Source: Calditrichia bacterium
GTDB lineage: Bacteria; Calditrichota; Calditrichia; RBG-13-44-9; J075
Assembly: GCA_028284905.1 (NCBI GenBank)
Contig: JANQQU010000043.1
Location: 62,001 to 126,000 of the forward strand
DNA: 64,000 nucleotides
Direction: 5' to 3'
The translations under genes were made by a program, and so were the position numbers. Shown one piece after another: positions 37,040 through 47,425 of this stretch; the stretch's first letter is position 1; every line of letters starts with the position of its first letter. The notes beneath the pieces were generated by a model. That model searched no databases, was not told where the DNA came from, and saw only the letters and a list, made by a program, of their open reading frames with translations.

Positions 37040-37625
37040 ATGAGGCCCTACTTCCATATAATTTTATCTTTAACCGCCGTTTTTAATATCCAACTCCCAG
37101 CTCAAATCAATTTTGGAGACACTCGTCCAATCAATGTCAACTATTTGCATGGCGATATAAATGACATGATTGCCGGAGATATCAATAATGATGGATATGA
37201 AGGTTTAGTTGTGTTGGCGACCCGGGAACTCGGTTGGTATGAGAATCAAGACGGTCTTGATCGTCCACGAATCTATCATAAGATCAATTCCGTCGGTAAT
37301 CTTTGGGGACAGGGTAAATATGTGAGTTCATGCATTATGGTCAAATTAGCCGATTTTGATAATGACAATGATCAGGATATTCTGATTGGAATTTCAGATC
37401 GATTTACAACAGGGATTACTGTTTTTGAAAACCTAAATGGCAAGGGGAATCTTTCAACAGGGAAAAATGCTTTTGATAATTCAAACAGCTTTGCTCGATC
37501 GGGAGATGTCTGCTGGTGCCCAGCAAATCATCTGGAAAACCAGCTGGCAAGCCAGTGGTATTTACTTTATCGAAATGCGTGCGGATAATTTTCAGCAAGT
37601 TCGAAAATCCATCTTGATAAATTGA
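37040..37625 (+). pseudogene. Decayed FG-GAP repeat protein with T9SS tail (frameshift and internal deletion)
   Basis: From ATG 37040 the frame codes a signal peptide (MRPYFHIILSLTAVFNIQLPAQ) and two FG-GAP-type repeats (DMIAGDINNDGYEGLVVL, VKLADFDNDNDQDILIGI). It then runs into meaningless sequence and stops at 37588. In another frame, from about 37480 to 37625, lies the end of a T9SS sorting domain (SWQASGIYFIEMRADNFQQV, then RKSILIN). An intact relative would have many more repeats between them, so a large internal deletion plus a frameshift is the simplest reading. A sequencing error could explain the frameshift but not the missing middle. Confidence 0.75.
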
Positions 37626-37700
37626 TTATTCTCACCCGTTTTATAGGGGAAGCAGCCGATTTCAGGTATATGAATAAGAATACTCAACAAAGGATTTTTT

Positions 37701-40307
37701 ATGCGTATACCGAAATCGTTCTCGTTTTTATTTTTAGGTTTATTTTTTCTGGCTTCCTCTCTTTTCGCCCGCCAGGATTATCATACAGTAGAAGTCTCCG
37801 ACGGCAATGGCAATATGGTGGAAATGATCCGCTGCGCCACGCCGGAAGATGCACCCGGAGAAACCCATGCACCAGAGAATATGGCTGCCTGGAAAGCCGC
37901 TAATACCCGGCTTCTGGAAAGTGATATTACCATTCCGGTTGCGTTTCATATTATTACAAACAATGCTGGCTTCGGGATGGTGGATTATTGGCAATTGGAA
38001 GCCCAAATAGATACTATGAACGCCAGCTTTGCCGGCACCGGCTTTAACTTTCACCTCTTGAGTGTGGATACAACTGCGAATACTACCTGGTATAATGGCA
38101 ACGATGAGGATGGCTTTAAGCGAGCCCTGGCAGTAGATCCAGCCCGGGTACTCAATTTTTATATTGCCGGATTAGGCGGTGGCTTACTTGGTTGGGCTTA
38201 TCTTCCCTGGTCCTTCCCTGAAGACAATGATTTACACGGCGTCGTAGTGCTGAACGAATCTTTGCCGGGTGGCAATTCAGCACCTTTCAACCTTGGCGCT
38301 ACCGGGACCCATGAAGTTGGTCATTATCTCGGATTATATCATACCTTTTCCGGAGGTTGTAATCCCCCTGGTGATGAAGTAGACGACACACCCTACCAGC
38401 AATCTCCCAGCTCCGGATGCCCGCAGGGACGGGATAGTTGTCCCGCGCCTGGCGAAGACCCGATCCATAATTACATGGATTATAGCAGTGATGCTTGTAT
38501 GTACGAGTTTACGCCCGGCCAGGCAGATCGAATGAACTGGGCCGTTCAAAATTACAAACCCAGTCTGCTTACTGGTTTTACTGCGCCGCAGTCACCGGAA
38601 TCTTTCAGCGTCTACAGCGATTACCAAACCCCGAATTCAATGGGGCTGGAGTGGATAAATCCGGAGCGCACGCTCGGTGGCGATACCCTCAACGTAGGTA
38701 GTTACCATATTATGATCGAAAGAAATGGTGCTTTGGTGGATTCACTCAATGATGGTAGCAGCACCTATGTCGATAGCAGTCTGGAAGATGGCAGCCGATA
38801 CAATTATCGTATTTATACCCGGATCGATACAAATGGCGTGCGTAGCTTACCACGCGATGCCAGCTGGATCGCCGGTGGCGCGCCGGAACCGAATCCTCCC
38901 ACAGAAATTATCGCTAATGGAAATACTGAGCAAGTGAGCTTTTCCTGGATTAATCCTTCTAAAAATATTGATGGCACACCGATGGATGATTTTGCCGGTG
39001 TTCGCTTATATCGGGATAGCGTTTGGGTGCATACTTTTGAACGGAATTCCTCAGATACTTCGGCAACTGATTCGGCAACTTATATCTTGCCAGAACCGGG
39101 CTACTACTACTGGTACATCGCTGCTGTCGATAATGAAACTGAAGCAAATATCAGCACGACTTCTCCCGAATTTCTGTCTCCGTTGCAATGGCCGGTTATC
39201 GACTATCTCGTTCAACCGGGTGAGCCATTCTTTGGGTACTGGACACACTTTCAGGCCGAAATAGATACCCGGGCAGTCAATCCTCCCAGTGCCCCTTACA
39301 CCCTAAATCTCAACGGCAATATTAATGGCCGAGATGTGCTGGAAATGCGCCCCGTGGACCTCAGCGATGCTGCTGGCAGTGGTTTAGTGCTTTCATATCA
39401 TTATCAGCCGCAGGGCAATGGCGCAGCGCCCAGTGAGAATGACAGTCTTCGTCTGTTCATGAAAAATGAACAAGGGGACTGGCTGAGAATTCTCGGTTAT
39501 GGTGGAACCGAGTTGCAACCATTTACAGAGGAGCGGATTGATCTGGACACGTTGACCCTCTCCGCTGGTACTGTCTTTCATGATTCTTTTCAATTCCGGC
39601 TCAGCATCAGGGCAAATCCTAATCCGTTTAATCCCGTCGACGACTGGTTTGTGGATAACATCTTCTTCGGAATTCCCCAGGCTCATATCGCGACTGAAAC
39701 GGATTCACTTCATATGCCCCCGGTTATTGCCGGTAATACCACTACAGCCAGTTTTGAGGTGCAGAATGTGGGCTTGAATTTCTTGGAGGTGCTTAATGTT
39801 GTTTCCACCAATCCGGTCTTCAGCGTCGATCAACCGGTATTCTCCGTACTCGGTGGCACTCACGAAGATCTGGTCGTAGAATTCTCACCAACTCAAACCG
39901 GTCTGGAAACCGGCTGGCTGCATATTATCCATACGGCGCCAAATGTCGACACTATATCTGTTTATCTCTCGGGAGAAGCTAGCTTAGTGGGCATTGAATT
40001 GCCGGAAGGATTACCGATGACGTACGATATCAGCCCCAATTATCCAAACCCGTTTAATCCCTCAACGCTGATTCAGTATCAGCTGCCATCCAATAGCAGC
40101 GTGGCATTAAATATCTACAACATGCTGGGACAGCGTGTTCGCACCCTGGTTAATGATCGCAAGAACGCCGGTTATCATCAGGTAGTTTGGGATGGCATTA
40201 ATGAGCAAGGTCAGCAGGTCGCCAGCGGCATTTACATCTATCGCTTTGTTGCATCGAATGGCGCTGACAAGTTTCAAAAAGTGCGCAAAATGATATTGTT
40301 GAAATAG
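37701..40307 (+). CDS. Secreted M43 (pappalysin-like) metalloprotease with T9SS domain, copy 1
   Basis: The 868-residue protein begins with a signal peptide (ending SSLFARQ). The catalytic domain (about 75-290) has the full zinc motif HEVGHYLGLYH at 204-214 and the Met-turn region IHNYMDYSSDACMYEFTPGQ. NGNMVEMIRCAT before it (C45) may be a cysteine switch keeping the enzyme inactive, as in other M43 members. Then come two fibronectin-III-like domains (298-495), a jelly-roll-like region (496-660), a HYDIN/ASH-like domain (661-760: ASFEVQNVGLNFLEVLNV) and a T9SS/FlgD-like domain with YPNPFNPSTLIQYQLP near residue 781. Secretion by T9SS is inferred. A paralogue follows directly. Confidence 0.93.
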   Translation: MRIPKSFSFLFLGLFFLASSLFARQDYHTVEVSDGNGNMVEMIRCATPEDAPGETHAPENMAAWKAANTRLLESDITIPVAFHIITNNAGFGMVDYWQLEAQIDTMNASFAGTGFNFHLLSVDTTANTTWYNGNDEDGFKRALAVDPARVLNFYIAGLGGGLLGWAYLPWSFPEDNDLHGVVVLNESLPGGNSAPFNLGATGTHEVGHYLGLYHTFSGGCNPPGDEVDDTPYQQSPSSGCPQGRDSCPAPGEDPIHNYMDYSSDACMYEFTPGQADRMNWAVQNYKPSLLTGFTAPQSPESFSVYSDYQTPNSMGLEWINPERTLGGDTLNVGSYHIMIERNGALVDSLNDGSSTYVDSSLEDGSRYNYRIYTRIDTNGVRSLPRDASWIAGGAPEPNPPTEIIANGNTEQVSFSWINPSKNIDGTPMDDFAGVRLYRDSVWVHTFERNSSDTSATDSATYILPEPGYYYWYIAAVDNETEANISTTSPEFLSPLQWPVIDYLVQPGEPFFGYWTHFQAEIDTRAVNPPSAPYTLNLNGNINGRDVLEMRPVDLSDAAGSGLVLSYHYQPQGNGAAPSENDSLRLFMKNEQGDWLRILGYGGTELQPFTEERIDLDTLTLSAGTVFHDSFQFRLSIRANPNPFNPVDDWFVDNIFFGIPQAHIATETDSLHMPPVIAGNTTTASFEVQNVGLNFLEVLNVVSTNPVFSVDQPVFSVLGGTHEDLVVEFSPTQTGLETGWLHIIHTAPNVDTISVYLSGEASLVGIELPEGLPMTYDISPNYPNPFNPSTLIQYQLPSNSSVALNIYNMLGQRVRTLVNDRKNAGYHQVVWDGINEQGQQVASGIYIYRFVASNGADKFQKVRKMILLK

Positions 40308-40367
40308 TGAATGATTGATTGACGTCTGATGGCGAAGTGATTGATTTAAAAGTATTGTGAGGAGAAG

Positions 40368-42644
40368 ATGATTCAGAAGGTTGTTTTATTAATAGTTCTG
40401 CTAGTGTCAGGAGTTATTGCGCAAGGTGATTTGTCGAAAGTGATGGTGCGAAACAATAACGGAAATATGGTGGAAATGATTCGTTGCGCTACAGCTGATA
40501 TCAATCCGGAAACAATTTCACATGACATTTTGACCCCGCGGAATAATGGGGAAAACAGCACCATTCTAGGACGCATCGGGGTTGCTTTCCATATCATTAC
40601 CAGTAGCAGCGGCGCCGGAATGGTCGATTACTGGCAATTGGAAGCACAAATCGACTCCATGAATGCAGCTTTTGAGGATGCCGGTGTTTCTTTCTTCATT
40701 ACACACGTGGATACGATTGCCAACGATGCCTGGTATAATGTCGGTTACGAATCTCCCGAAGAAGCGCAAATGAAACAAGCGCTGGCAATCGACCCGGCAA
40801 CGACCTTGAATTATTATTGGGCCAATTTGGGCCAGGGCTTGTTGGGGTGGGCGACTTTCCCCTGGATGTTTCCCGAAGAAAGCTTTATGCATGGTGTTGT
40901 TTGTTTGAATGAATCTGCCCCGGGAGGAAATGCCGCTCCTTTTAATTTGGGTGCAACCGGCACTCATGAAGTTGGCCATTATGTCGGACTTTATCACACA
41001 TTCCAGGGAGGCTGTAGTGCACCGGGGGATGAAGTTGATGATACGCCGGCAGAAGCATCACCAGCCTCCGGTTGCCCAATTGGCCGTGATACCTGTCCCA
41101 GTCCGGGAGAGGATCCGATCCATAATTTTATGGACTATTCCTCCGATGCCTGCATGTACGAATTTACCCCGGGACAGTTTGAGCGTATGGAGTGGGCCCT
41201 GGCAATGTTCAAACCCAATTTGCTGGAATTACCACTGGCACCGGAAGCACCGGAAATGTTAACGGCATACAGCGATTATACCATGGCATCCGAAATGTCT
41301 CTGCAATGGAGCGATCCCCGCTCGATTTTATCCGGCGATACATTGTCTGCTGATGCGTTTCATATTGTTGTGGAACGAAATGGCGAGATTGTCGATTCGA
41401 TTGCCGGTGGCCTGGAAAGTTTTCTGGACAGCGGACTGGTTGACGGAGAACTCTATCGCTATTTGATCTATGCTGTTATTGACAGTAATGGTCTCAGTGG
41501 CGGAACCATAGAAGCTGCCTGGATTGCCGGAGGATCGCCAACACCCAATGGCGCAACGAATTTTAACCTGAGTGGGAATGATACTCAAATCCAATTGTAT
41601 TGGGATGCACCGGCTGCAAATATCGACGGTACACCGATGGATGACTATGCCGGGATAAATCTTTATCGCGGGGAAGAGTGGGTGGCGACAATTGAAAGGT
41701 CCAGCAGTGATACCGCCAGTAGTGATACGGCAATATATGATTTACCGGAACCCGGGTATTTTGATTGGTATATAACCGTGCTGGATAATGAAGATCCTGC
41801 AAATGAAAGCGAACCGACTCAGCCGCTTGGCACTCCGTTAAGTGTCCCCTTTATCGATAATTTCAATCTGCCCGGTGAGCCGAACAGTGGTACCTGGCTG
41901 AATCGCAATGCTGAGGTAAATGACAAAGCGGATAATCCACCCAGTGGAGGATATGCACTAAATCTGAACGGGCATCCGGTTGGTGGCGACACGCTGGATT
42001 TAAAACCACTTGATTTAAGCGGTGTTGCCGGCAGTGGTATGATTTTCTCCTATTATTATCAAGCGCAGGGATTAGGTAATATGCCCCAGCCCGGGGATAG
42101 CTTGCTCGTTTACTTCAAAAATAGCGAAGATGAATGGGTGCCAATCGTTGGCTATGATGGTATGCCATTGCAACCTTTTACCGCAGAAGAAATTTCCCTG
42201 GACGGCCTGGATGCAGGAGCCGGCACTTTTTTCCACAGTCAGTTTCAGGTGCGCTTTCGCAGTATTGGCGGCACTGGCTTTTTCCCAAATGATGATTGGT
42301 TTATCGATGATTTACAGCTGACCAATAATCCGGTTGCAGTAGCAGATATTCCCGGCAATTTACCGAAGCAATTTGCGGTTAGTGCCAATTATCCCAATCC
42401 GTTTAACCCGTCAACGACCATTCGTTACGAGTTGCCAATTGCTGCAAATGTCAATATTACGATTTATAATACCCTTGGTCAGCAAGTGCGGGTATTGTTG
42501 GATGAGCAAAATGCCGCCGGTCAGTATGAAATCCAGTGGGATGGGCGAGATGCTAAAGGGCATCCCGTCGCCAGTGGCCTGTACCTCTATCGTTTCGAAT
42601 CCGCACAATTTCAGCAATCCCGAAAAATGATGCTGTTAAAGTAG
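40368..42644 (+). CDS. Secreted M43 (pappalysin-like) metalloprotease with T9SS domain, copy 2
   Basis: This 758-residue paralogue of the upstream gene shares the signal peptide type, the NGNMVEMIRCAT propeptide motif, the zinc site HEVGHYVGLYH (200-210), NFMDYSSDACMYEFTPGQ, the fibronectin-III-like domains, the jelly-roll-like region and the sorting domain with YPNPFNPSTTIRYELP. It lacks the HYDIN-like domain, which explains most of the 110-residue difference. GAGGAG stands before the ATG. The two genes lie 60 bases apart and look like a tandem duplication followed by domain gain or loss. A perfect terminator follows. Confidence 0.93.
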   Translation: MIQKVVLLIVLLVSGVIAQGDLSKVMVRNNNGNMVEMIRCATADINPETISHDILTPRNNGENSTILGRIGVAFHIITSSSGAGMVDYWQLEAQIDSMNAAFEDAGVSFFITHVDTIANDAWYNVGYESPEEAQMKQALAIDPATTLNYYWANLGQGLLGWATFPWMFPEESFMHGVVCLNESAPGGNAAPFNLGATGTHEVGHYVGLYHTFQGGCSAPGDEVDDTPAEASPASGCPIGRDTCPSPGEDPIHNFMDYSSDACMYEFTPGQFERMEWALAMFKPNLLELPLAPEAPEMLTAYSDYTMASEMSLQWSDPRSILSGDTLSADAFHIVVERNGEIVDSIAGGLESFLDSGLVDGELYRYLIYAVIDSNGLSGGTIEAAWIAGGSPTPNGATNFNLSGNDTQIQLYWDAPAANIDGTPMDDYAGINLYRGEEWVATIERSSSDTASSDTAIYDLPEPGYFDWYITVLDNEDPANESEPTQPLGTPLSVPFIDNFNLPGEPNSGTWLNRNAEVNDKADNPPSGGYALNLNGHPVGGDTLDLKPLDLSGVAGSGMIFSYYYQAQGLGNMPQPGDSLLVYFKNSEDEWVPIVGYDGMPLQPFTAEEISLDGLDAGAGTFFHSQFQVRFRSIGGTGFFPNDDWFIDDLQLTNNPVAVADIPGNLPKQFAVSANYPNPFNPSTTIRYELPIAANVNITIYNTLGQQVRVLLDEQNAAGQYEIQWDGRDAKGHPVASGLYLYRFESAQFQQSRKMMLLK

Positions 42645-42657
42645 CTTGCTTATGAAA

Positions 42658-42703
42658 CTGCATGCAAAGCTGTAAGTGATTGCTTTGCATGCAGCTTTAT
42701 TTT
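42658..42703 (+). terminator. Intrinsic terminator after the M43 pair
   Basis: CTGCATGCAAAGC at 42658-42670 is a perfect 13-base complement of GCTTTGCATGCAG at 42682-42694; the loop is 11 bases and a T-rich tail follows (CTTTATTTT). It lies 14 bases behind the stop codon. Confidence 0.9.
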
Positions 42704-42864
42704 GGAATATTCCCTTCCTTTATATCTACGAATTTACTTCCAGTTTTTTAATCCTCGTTAATTCTACTTTTTTTTCAAAAATTAAAAAAAACAATAACAT
42801 TCTGCTAAGTATGTAGTATATTGAACTGATATCATTTTAATATCATTATGTAAAGGAGAGCGCC

Positions 42865-43752
42865 ATGATACAAGAAAAAGTGACCAAACAGATGAGCGGT
42901 TGGACGATGTTGATCGTCGTTTTAGCAATGATCGCTGTTACTATCCTGAGTTTTATTCAGGCGATTAGTTGGATTGATCAGTATATGGATTCCGCCGGGA
43001 TTCCGCTTTTACTTTTTTCCATTCTTATGATTCCTACAATAATAATCACGGCAAGAGGTTTTTTTACTGTCGAACCAAATGAAGGCGTAGTACTGTTATT
43101 GTTCGGTAAATACAAGGGCACCGAAAAGGAGTCCGGGTTCCGCTGGGCAAACCCCTTTTACAGCCGGAAGAAGATCTCCCTGCGAGTACGCAATTTCGAT
43201 AGTGATAAACTGAAGGTGAATGATAAAAAAGGAAATCCAATTATGATTTCCGCGGTAGTGGTCTGGCGGGTCGTCGATACAGCACATGCGGTATTTCAAG
43301 TTGATGATTTTGAGCATTACGTGCGGGTGCAGTCGGAGTCGGCAGTGCGCCATCTCGCCAGCCGTTATTCCTATGATGACACCGAAGGTGAAATGTTAAG
43401 TCTGCGCTCATCCATCGATGAAGTATCCGAAGGATTAAAAACAGAAATTCAGGACAGGGTCGATACCGCCGGCGTTGTTGTTGATGAAGCACGAATTAAT
43501 CACCTCGCTTATGCCCCGGAAATTGCTAGTGCCATGTTGCAGCGCCAGCAGGCGGAAGCAATTATCGATGCGCGCACCAAGATCGTCGACGGCGCAGTCG
43601 GGATGGTGCAAATGGCGCTGAATCACCTAAAAGAAGAAGGAGTGATTGAACTGGATGAGGAGCGCAAAGCCAACATGGTTAGCAACTTGATGGTCGTGCT
43701 TTGCTCCGACCGGGCGACACAACCAATTATCAATACCGGATCATTGTATTAA
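42865..43752 (+). CDS. SPFH domain membrane protein (stomatin/prohibitin family)
   Basis: The 295-residue product has two N-terminal membrane segments (about residues 15-65) and then an SPFH domain: [97 protein letters not shown] proteins oligomerise in membrane microdomains and often control membrane proteases. AAAGGAG stands before the ATG at 42865. A small ribbon-helix-helix gene follows after two hairpins, an association I recognise from other Bacteroidota-like genomes. Confidence 0.93.
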   Translation: MIQEKVTKQMSGWTMLIVVLAMIAVTILSFIQAISWIDQYMDSAGIPLLLFSILMIPTIIITARGFFTVEPNEGVVLLLFGKYKGTEKESGFRWANPFYSRKKISLRVRNFDSDKLKVNDKKGNPIMISAVVVWRVVDTAHAVFQVDDFEHYVRVQSESAVRHLASRYSYDDTEGEMLSLRSSIDEVSEGLKTEIQDRVDTAGVVVDEARINHLAYAPEIASAMLQRQQAEAIIDARTKIVDGAVGMVQMALNHLKEEGVIELDEERKANMVSNLMVVLCSDRATQPIINTGSLY

Positions 43753-43766
43753 TAATGCACTCAAAA

Positions 43767-43818
43767 TTTCATTCCATGAATGAAAATGAGTTCCCCGGCC
43801 AATCCCCGGGGAACTTTT
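43767..43818 (+). terminator. Two hairpins between the SPFH and ribbon-helix-helix genes
   Basis: TTTCATTC at 43767-43774 pairs with GAATGAAA at 43778-43785 around a 3-base loop. Just behind it GTTCCCCGG (43790-43798) pairs with CCGGGGAAC (43806-43814) and is followed by four T residues. The second hairpin looks like a partial terminator, which would lower but not abolish expression of the small gene downstream. Confidence 0.7.
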
Positions 43819-43867
43819 GCTATTCATTTGAAATTTTCAGAATAACCGATCACAATCGGGTAGAATT

Positions 43868-44035
43868 ATGTCAAAAAAGAAATCTGTATTACTTCGTATA
43901 AACCCGGAATTATGGGACGATCTGAACGCCTGGGCAAAAGATGAGCTGCGCAGCCTGAACGGGCAGATCGAATATATACTCCGCGAAGCCGTCCGCCAGC
44001 GCAAAAAGAAACGCCGGAAGGATGAAGATGAATGA
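43868..44035 (+). CDS. Small Arc-type ribbon-helix-helix protein
   Basis: A 55-residue frame: MSKKKSVLLRINPELWDDLN, then a helix AWAKDELRSLNGQIEYILRE and a basic tail rich in lysine and arginine ending KDEDE. The short beta strand (SVLLRINPEL) followed by two helices matches the Arc/CopG fold, which binds DNA as a dimer; the NGQIEYILREA part is typical of Arc-like proteins. It lies behind the SPFH gene and may regulate it or act with it. No strong ribosome-binding site is visible, so it may be translated weakly. Confidence 0.8.
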   Translation: MSKKKSVLLRINPELWDDLNAWAKDELRSLNGQIEYILREAVRQRKKKRRKDEDE

Positions 44036-44037
44036 AT

Positions 44038-44131
44038 ATTCGTTGTTCGTTGCTCGCAAAAGCTATGAAAAACATTCTCTGATATCTACTAATTAAAAGC
44101 GAACAACGAGCAGCGATCAACGAACAACGAT
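44038..44131. repeat. Word-repeat inverted element upstream of glpK
   Basis: The left arm (44038-44057) contains the 7-base words CGTTGTT and CGTTGCT plus CGC. The right arm (44099-44131) has AACAACG, AGCAGCG, ATCAACG, AACAACG in tandem. Bases 44113-44131 are complementary to the left arm with about three mismatches. The 41 bases between are AT-rich. It fills the gap between the ribbon-helix-helix gene and glpK. Confidence 0.8.
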
Positions 44132-44197
44132 CTCATCTCCAATCCCCCCTTGCACTTTTCCCCCCACGCCATTACTTTCTATAGCTGACCAAACTGA

Positions 44198-45706
<1,509 letters not shown>

Positions 45707-45771
45707 TAATCAACGGATTTCTGCTCAGTTTGTAATTCAGATTAATTACCTAAAAATAAGGAGAGTAGAGA

Positions 45772-47379
45772 ATGGATTTGATAAACACTTTCATCGTTAC
45801 TGTCTTTTTGATCTTGATTTTTGTTGCGACCGTTTCCGCTCAGCAGCCGGCTGATAACAATATCAAAGCGGCTATTTATGAAATTGATCGCGCTGAGAAA
45901 CAAATTGCCGGGGCCGCTGCCAACCAGGCATCTAAACTGAAACGTATCGCACGGATGATCGAGAGCGCGGAATCTCAGCTGCAGTCCTCCCCCAATAAAA
46001 GTGATCCATCATGGACTTCAGCCCAGGAACGGCTGAATGCCTTGAAATCACAGATGGAAGTATTGACAAAACCGCAGCCGGCAAACCCTGCCGTAGCCAA
46101 TCAGCTTTCAGCGACGGATTTGAATCTTTTGGGCGCTATAGATCGGCAGACCGATGGATTCATTCGTCAACTAAACGAGTATAAACCCGCTGACTATCAA
46201 CGCCTACAAGAGAACCTGTTTCGCCGGGTAAACGACCTCAAGCGGCAGTATCGCGGATTGGCTAATCCTGCACACCCGCAAGCGATTGTCGTTGCTCAAA
46301 AAGTGCTGGCGGTGGAGAAGCAAATTAATGATCAGCTTGCCAGTGCTGCTGCGCAGGAAAAGGCCTTAGGCGATGTAACAGCGGAGAAGCAAGCTGAAGT
46401 AACAACTGAGAAACAAACTAATGATCAGGGTACCGCACAGGAAGATGCCCTGGGCGACGTAACAACGAAGGTCGCCAAAATTCGGGAACGTATGCATCCC
46501 AGCAACCGTTCCTGGTTTGGTTCTCCGGTACCAACTGCGCCATTAACTGAAGAGAAGATAAAAGCCTTTACCGAGGAAATGACCACCTGGAAAACAAATG
46601 CACAGCAGGATTTGAGCTACCTGGAAAGTATCGAGGGCAAGACAACAAAAGTTAACGTTCGCGATTTAAAACAGCAGGTAGAACGGGAACTCACCAGTAT
46701 CGATCGCTATAATCAGGAAATGTCAAATAGAATTGAACAGCACCTTGCCGGCACCGATCAGATTTCCACTTATGTCGATAAAATACCGGCGTACCGGGCG
46801 GAAGATGAGATTGCTAAATTACAATACAGCTTGCATCTGCTAAATCTAGGAGCGGAATTTGATAAAGCTGTCGGCCATCAGCCGAAACCGACCGCCGAGC
46901 GCGAGCAGCTGTATACCAAGGCGATTGCGACAATTAAAACGAATGCAGAGGCGGCCAAAGTTGCAGAGGCAGTAAAAGCAAAAACAACGGCCAGGACCAA
47001 CACAAAAAAATCATCCGCTGCGCCTAAAAAATTGACTCCACAACGCATCGAACTTTACGGATCGACCCTTATCGAGGTAACTGCTGAAGGGGAAGTCTGG
47101 ATTAATGGTGATAAAGCCGGGGACATTACTGCTGATGGGGAAATTTGGGTCTCCGGAAACAAAGAAGGGGATATCACCAAAGATGGGGAAGTCTGGAAAG
47201 CCGGTAATAAGGTCGGCGATATTACATCGAAAGGGGAAGTTTGGCGGGAAGGCAACCAGATAGGCAATGTTGAATCTGATGGCACAATCTGGATCAATAG
47301 CTCCCGGGAAGGTTGGTTTAAAGGTGGCAATCCTGCTTATGCGGCAGCAATCATTTTTTACGGATTTTTTAATCTCTAA
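45772..47379 (+). CDS. Exported protein with five 16-residue C-terminal repeats
   Basis: I do not recognise this 535-residue protein. It has a signal peptide (LILIFVATVSAQQ). Residues 25-200 and 255-400 are helical, charged and probably coiled coil. A short duplicated stretch (EKALGDVTAEKQ and EDALGDVTTKVA) lies at 196-234. Residues 435-514 are five exact 16-residue units of the form DITxDGEVWxxGNKxG, which would make a beta-hairpin array. The last 20 residues are hydrophobic (AYAAAIIFYGFFNL). It stands between glpK (65-base gap) and glpD (46-base gap) on the same strand, so it is co-transcribed and may serve glycerol uptake or the envelope; this is inference. Confidence 0.85.
   Translation: MDLINTFIVTVFLILIFVATVSAQQPADNNIKAAIYEIDRAEKQIAGAAANQASKLKRIARMIESAESQLQSSPNKSDPSWTSAQERLNALKSQMEVLTKPQPANPAVANQLSATDLNLLGAIDRQTDGFIRQLNEYKPADYQRLQENLFRRVNDLKRQYRGLANPAHPQAIVVAQKVLAVEKQINDQLASAAAQEKALGDVTAEKQAEVTTEKQTNDQGTAQEDALGDVTTKVAKIRERMHPSNRSWFGSPVPTAPLTEEKIKAFTEEMTTWKTNAQQDLSYLESIEGKTTKVNVRDLKQQVERELTSIDRYNQEMSNRIEQHLAGTDQISTYVDKIPAYRAEDEIAKLQYSLHLLNLGAEFDKAVGHQPKPTAEREQLYTKAIATIKTNAEAAKVAEAVKAKTTARTNTKKSSAAPKKLTPQRIELYGSTLIEVTAEGEVWINGDKAGDITADGEIWVSGNKEGDITKDGEVWKAGNKVGDITSKGEVWREGNQIGNVESDGTIWINSSREGWFKGGNPAYAAAIIFYGFFNL
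47074..47313 (+). repeat. Five 48-bp coding repeats
   Basis: These bases code for the five 16-residue units (residues 435-514) of the exported protein in the glp operon. The DNA units are diverged at third positions (GGGGAAGT, GGGGAAAT variants around the GEVW codons), so they are old and held by selection rather than recently copied. Confidence 0.8.
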
Positions 47380-47425
47380 AATCAAATCGGTTAATCATAA
47401 TCTCAATTTTTAACAGGAATTCCAC

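Noticed and set aside
42829-42847. Direct repeat ATATCATT twice, 11 bases apart, before the SPFH gene
   Set aside because: In such AT-rich DNA two 8-base copies are weak evidence for an operator, and there is no symmetry.
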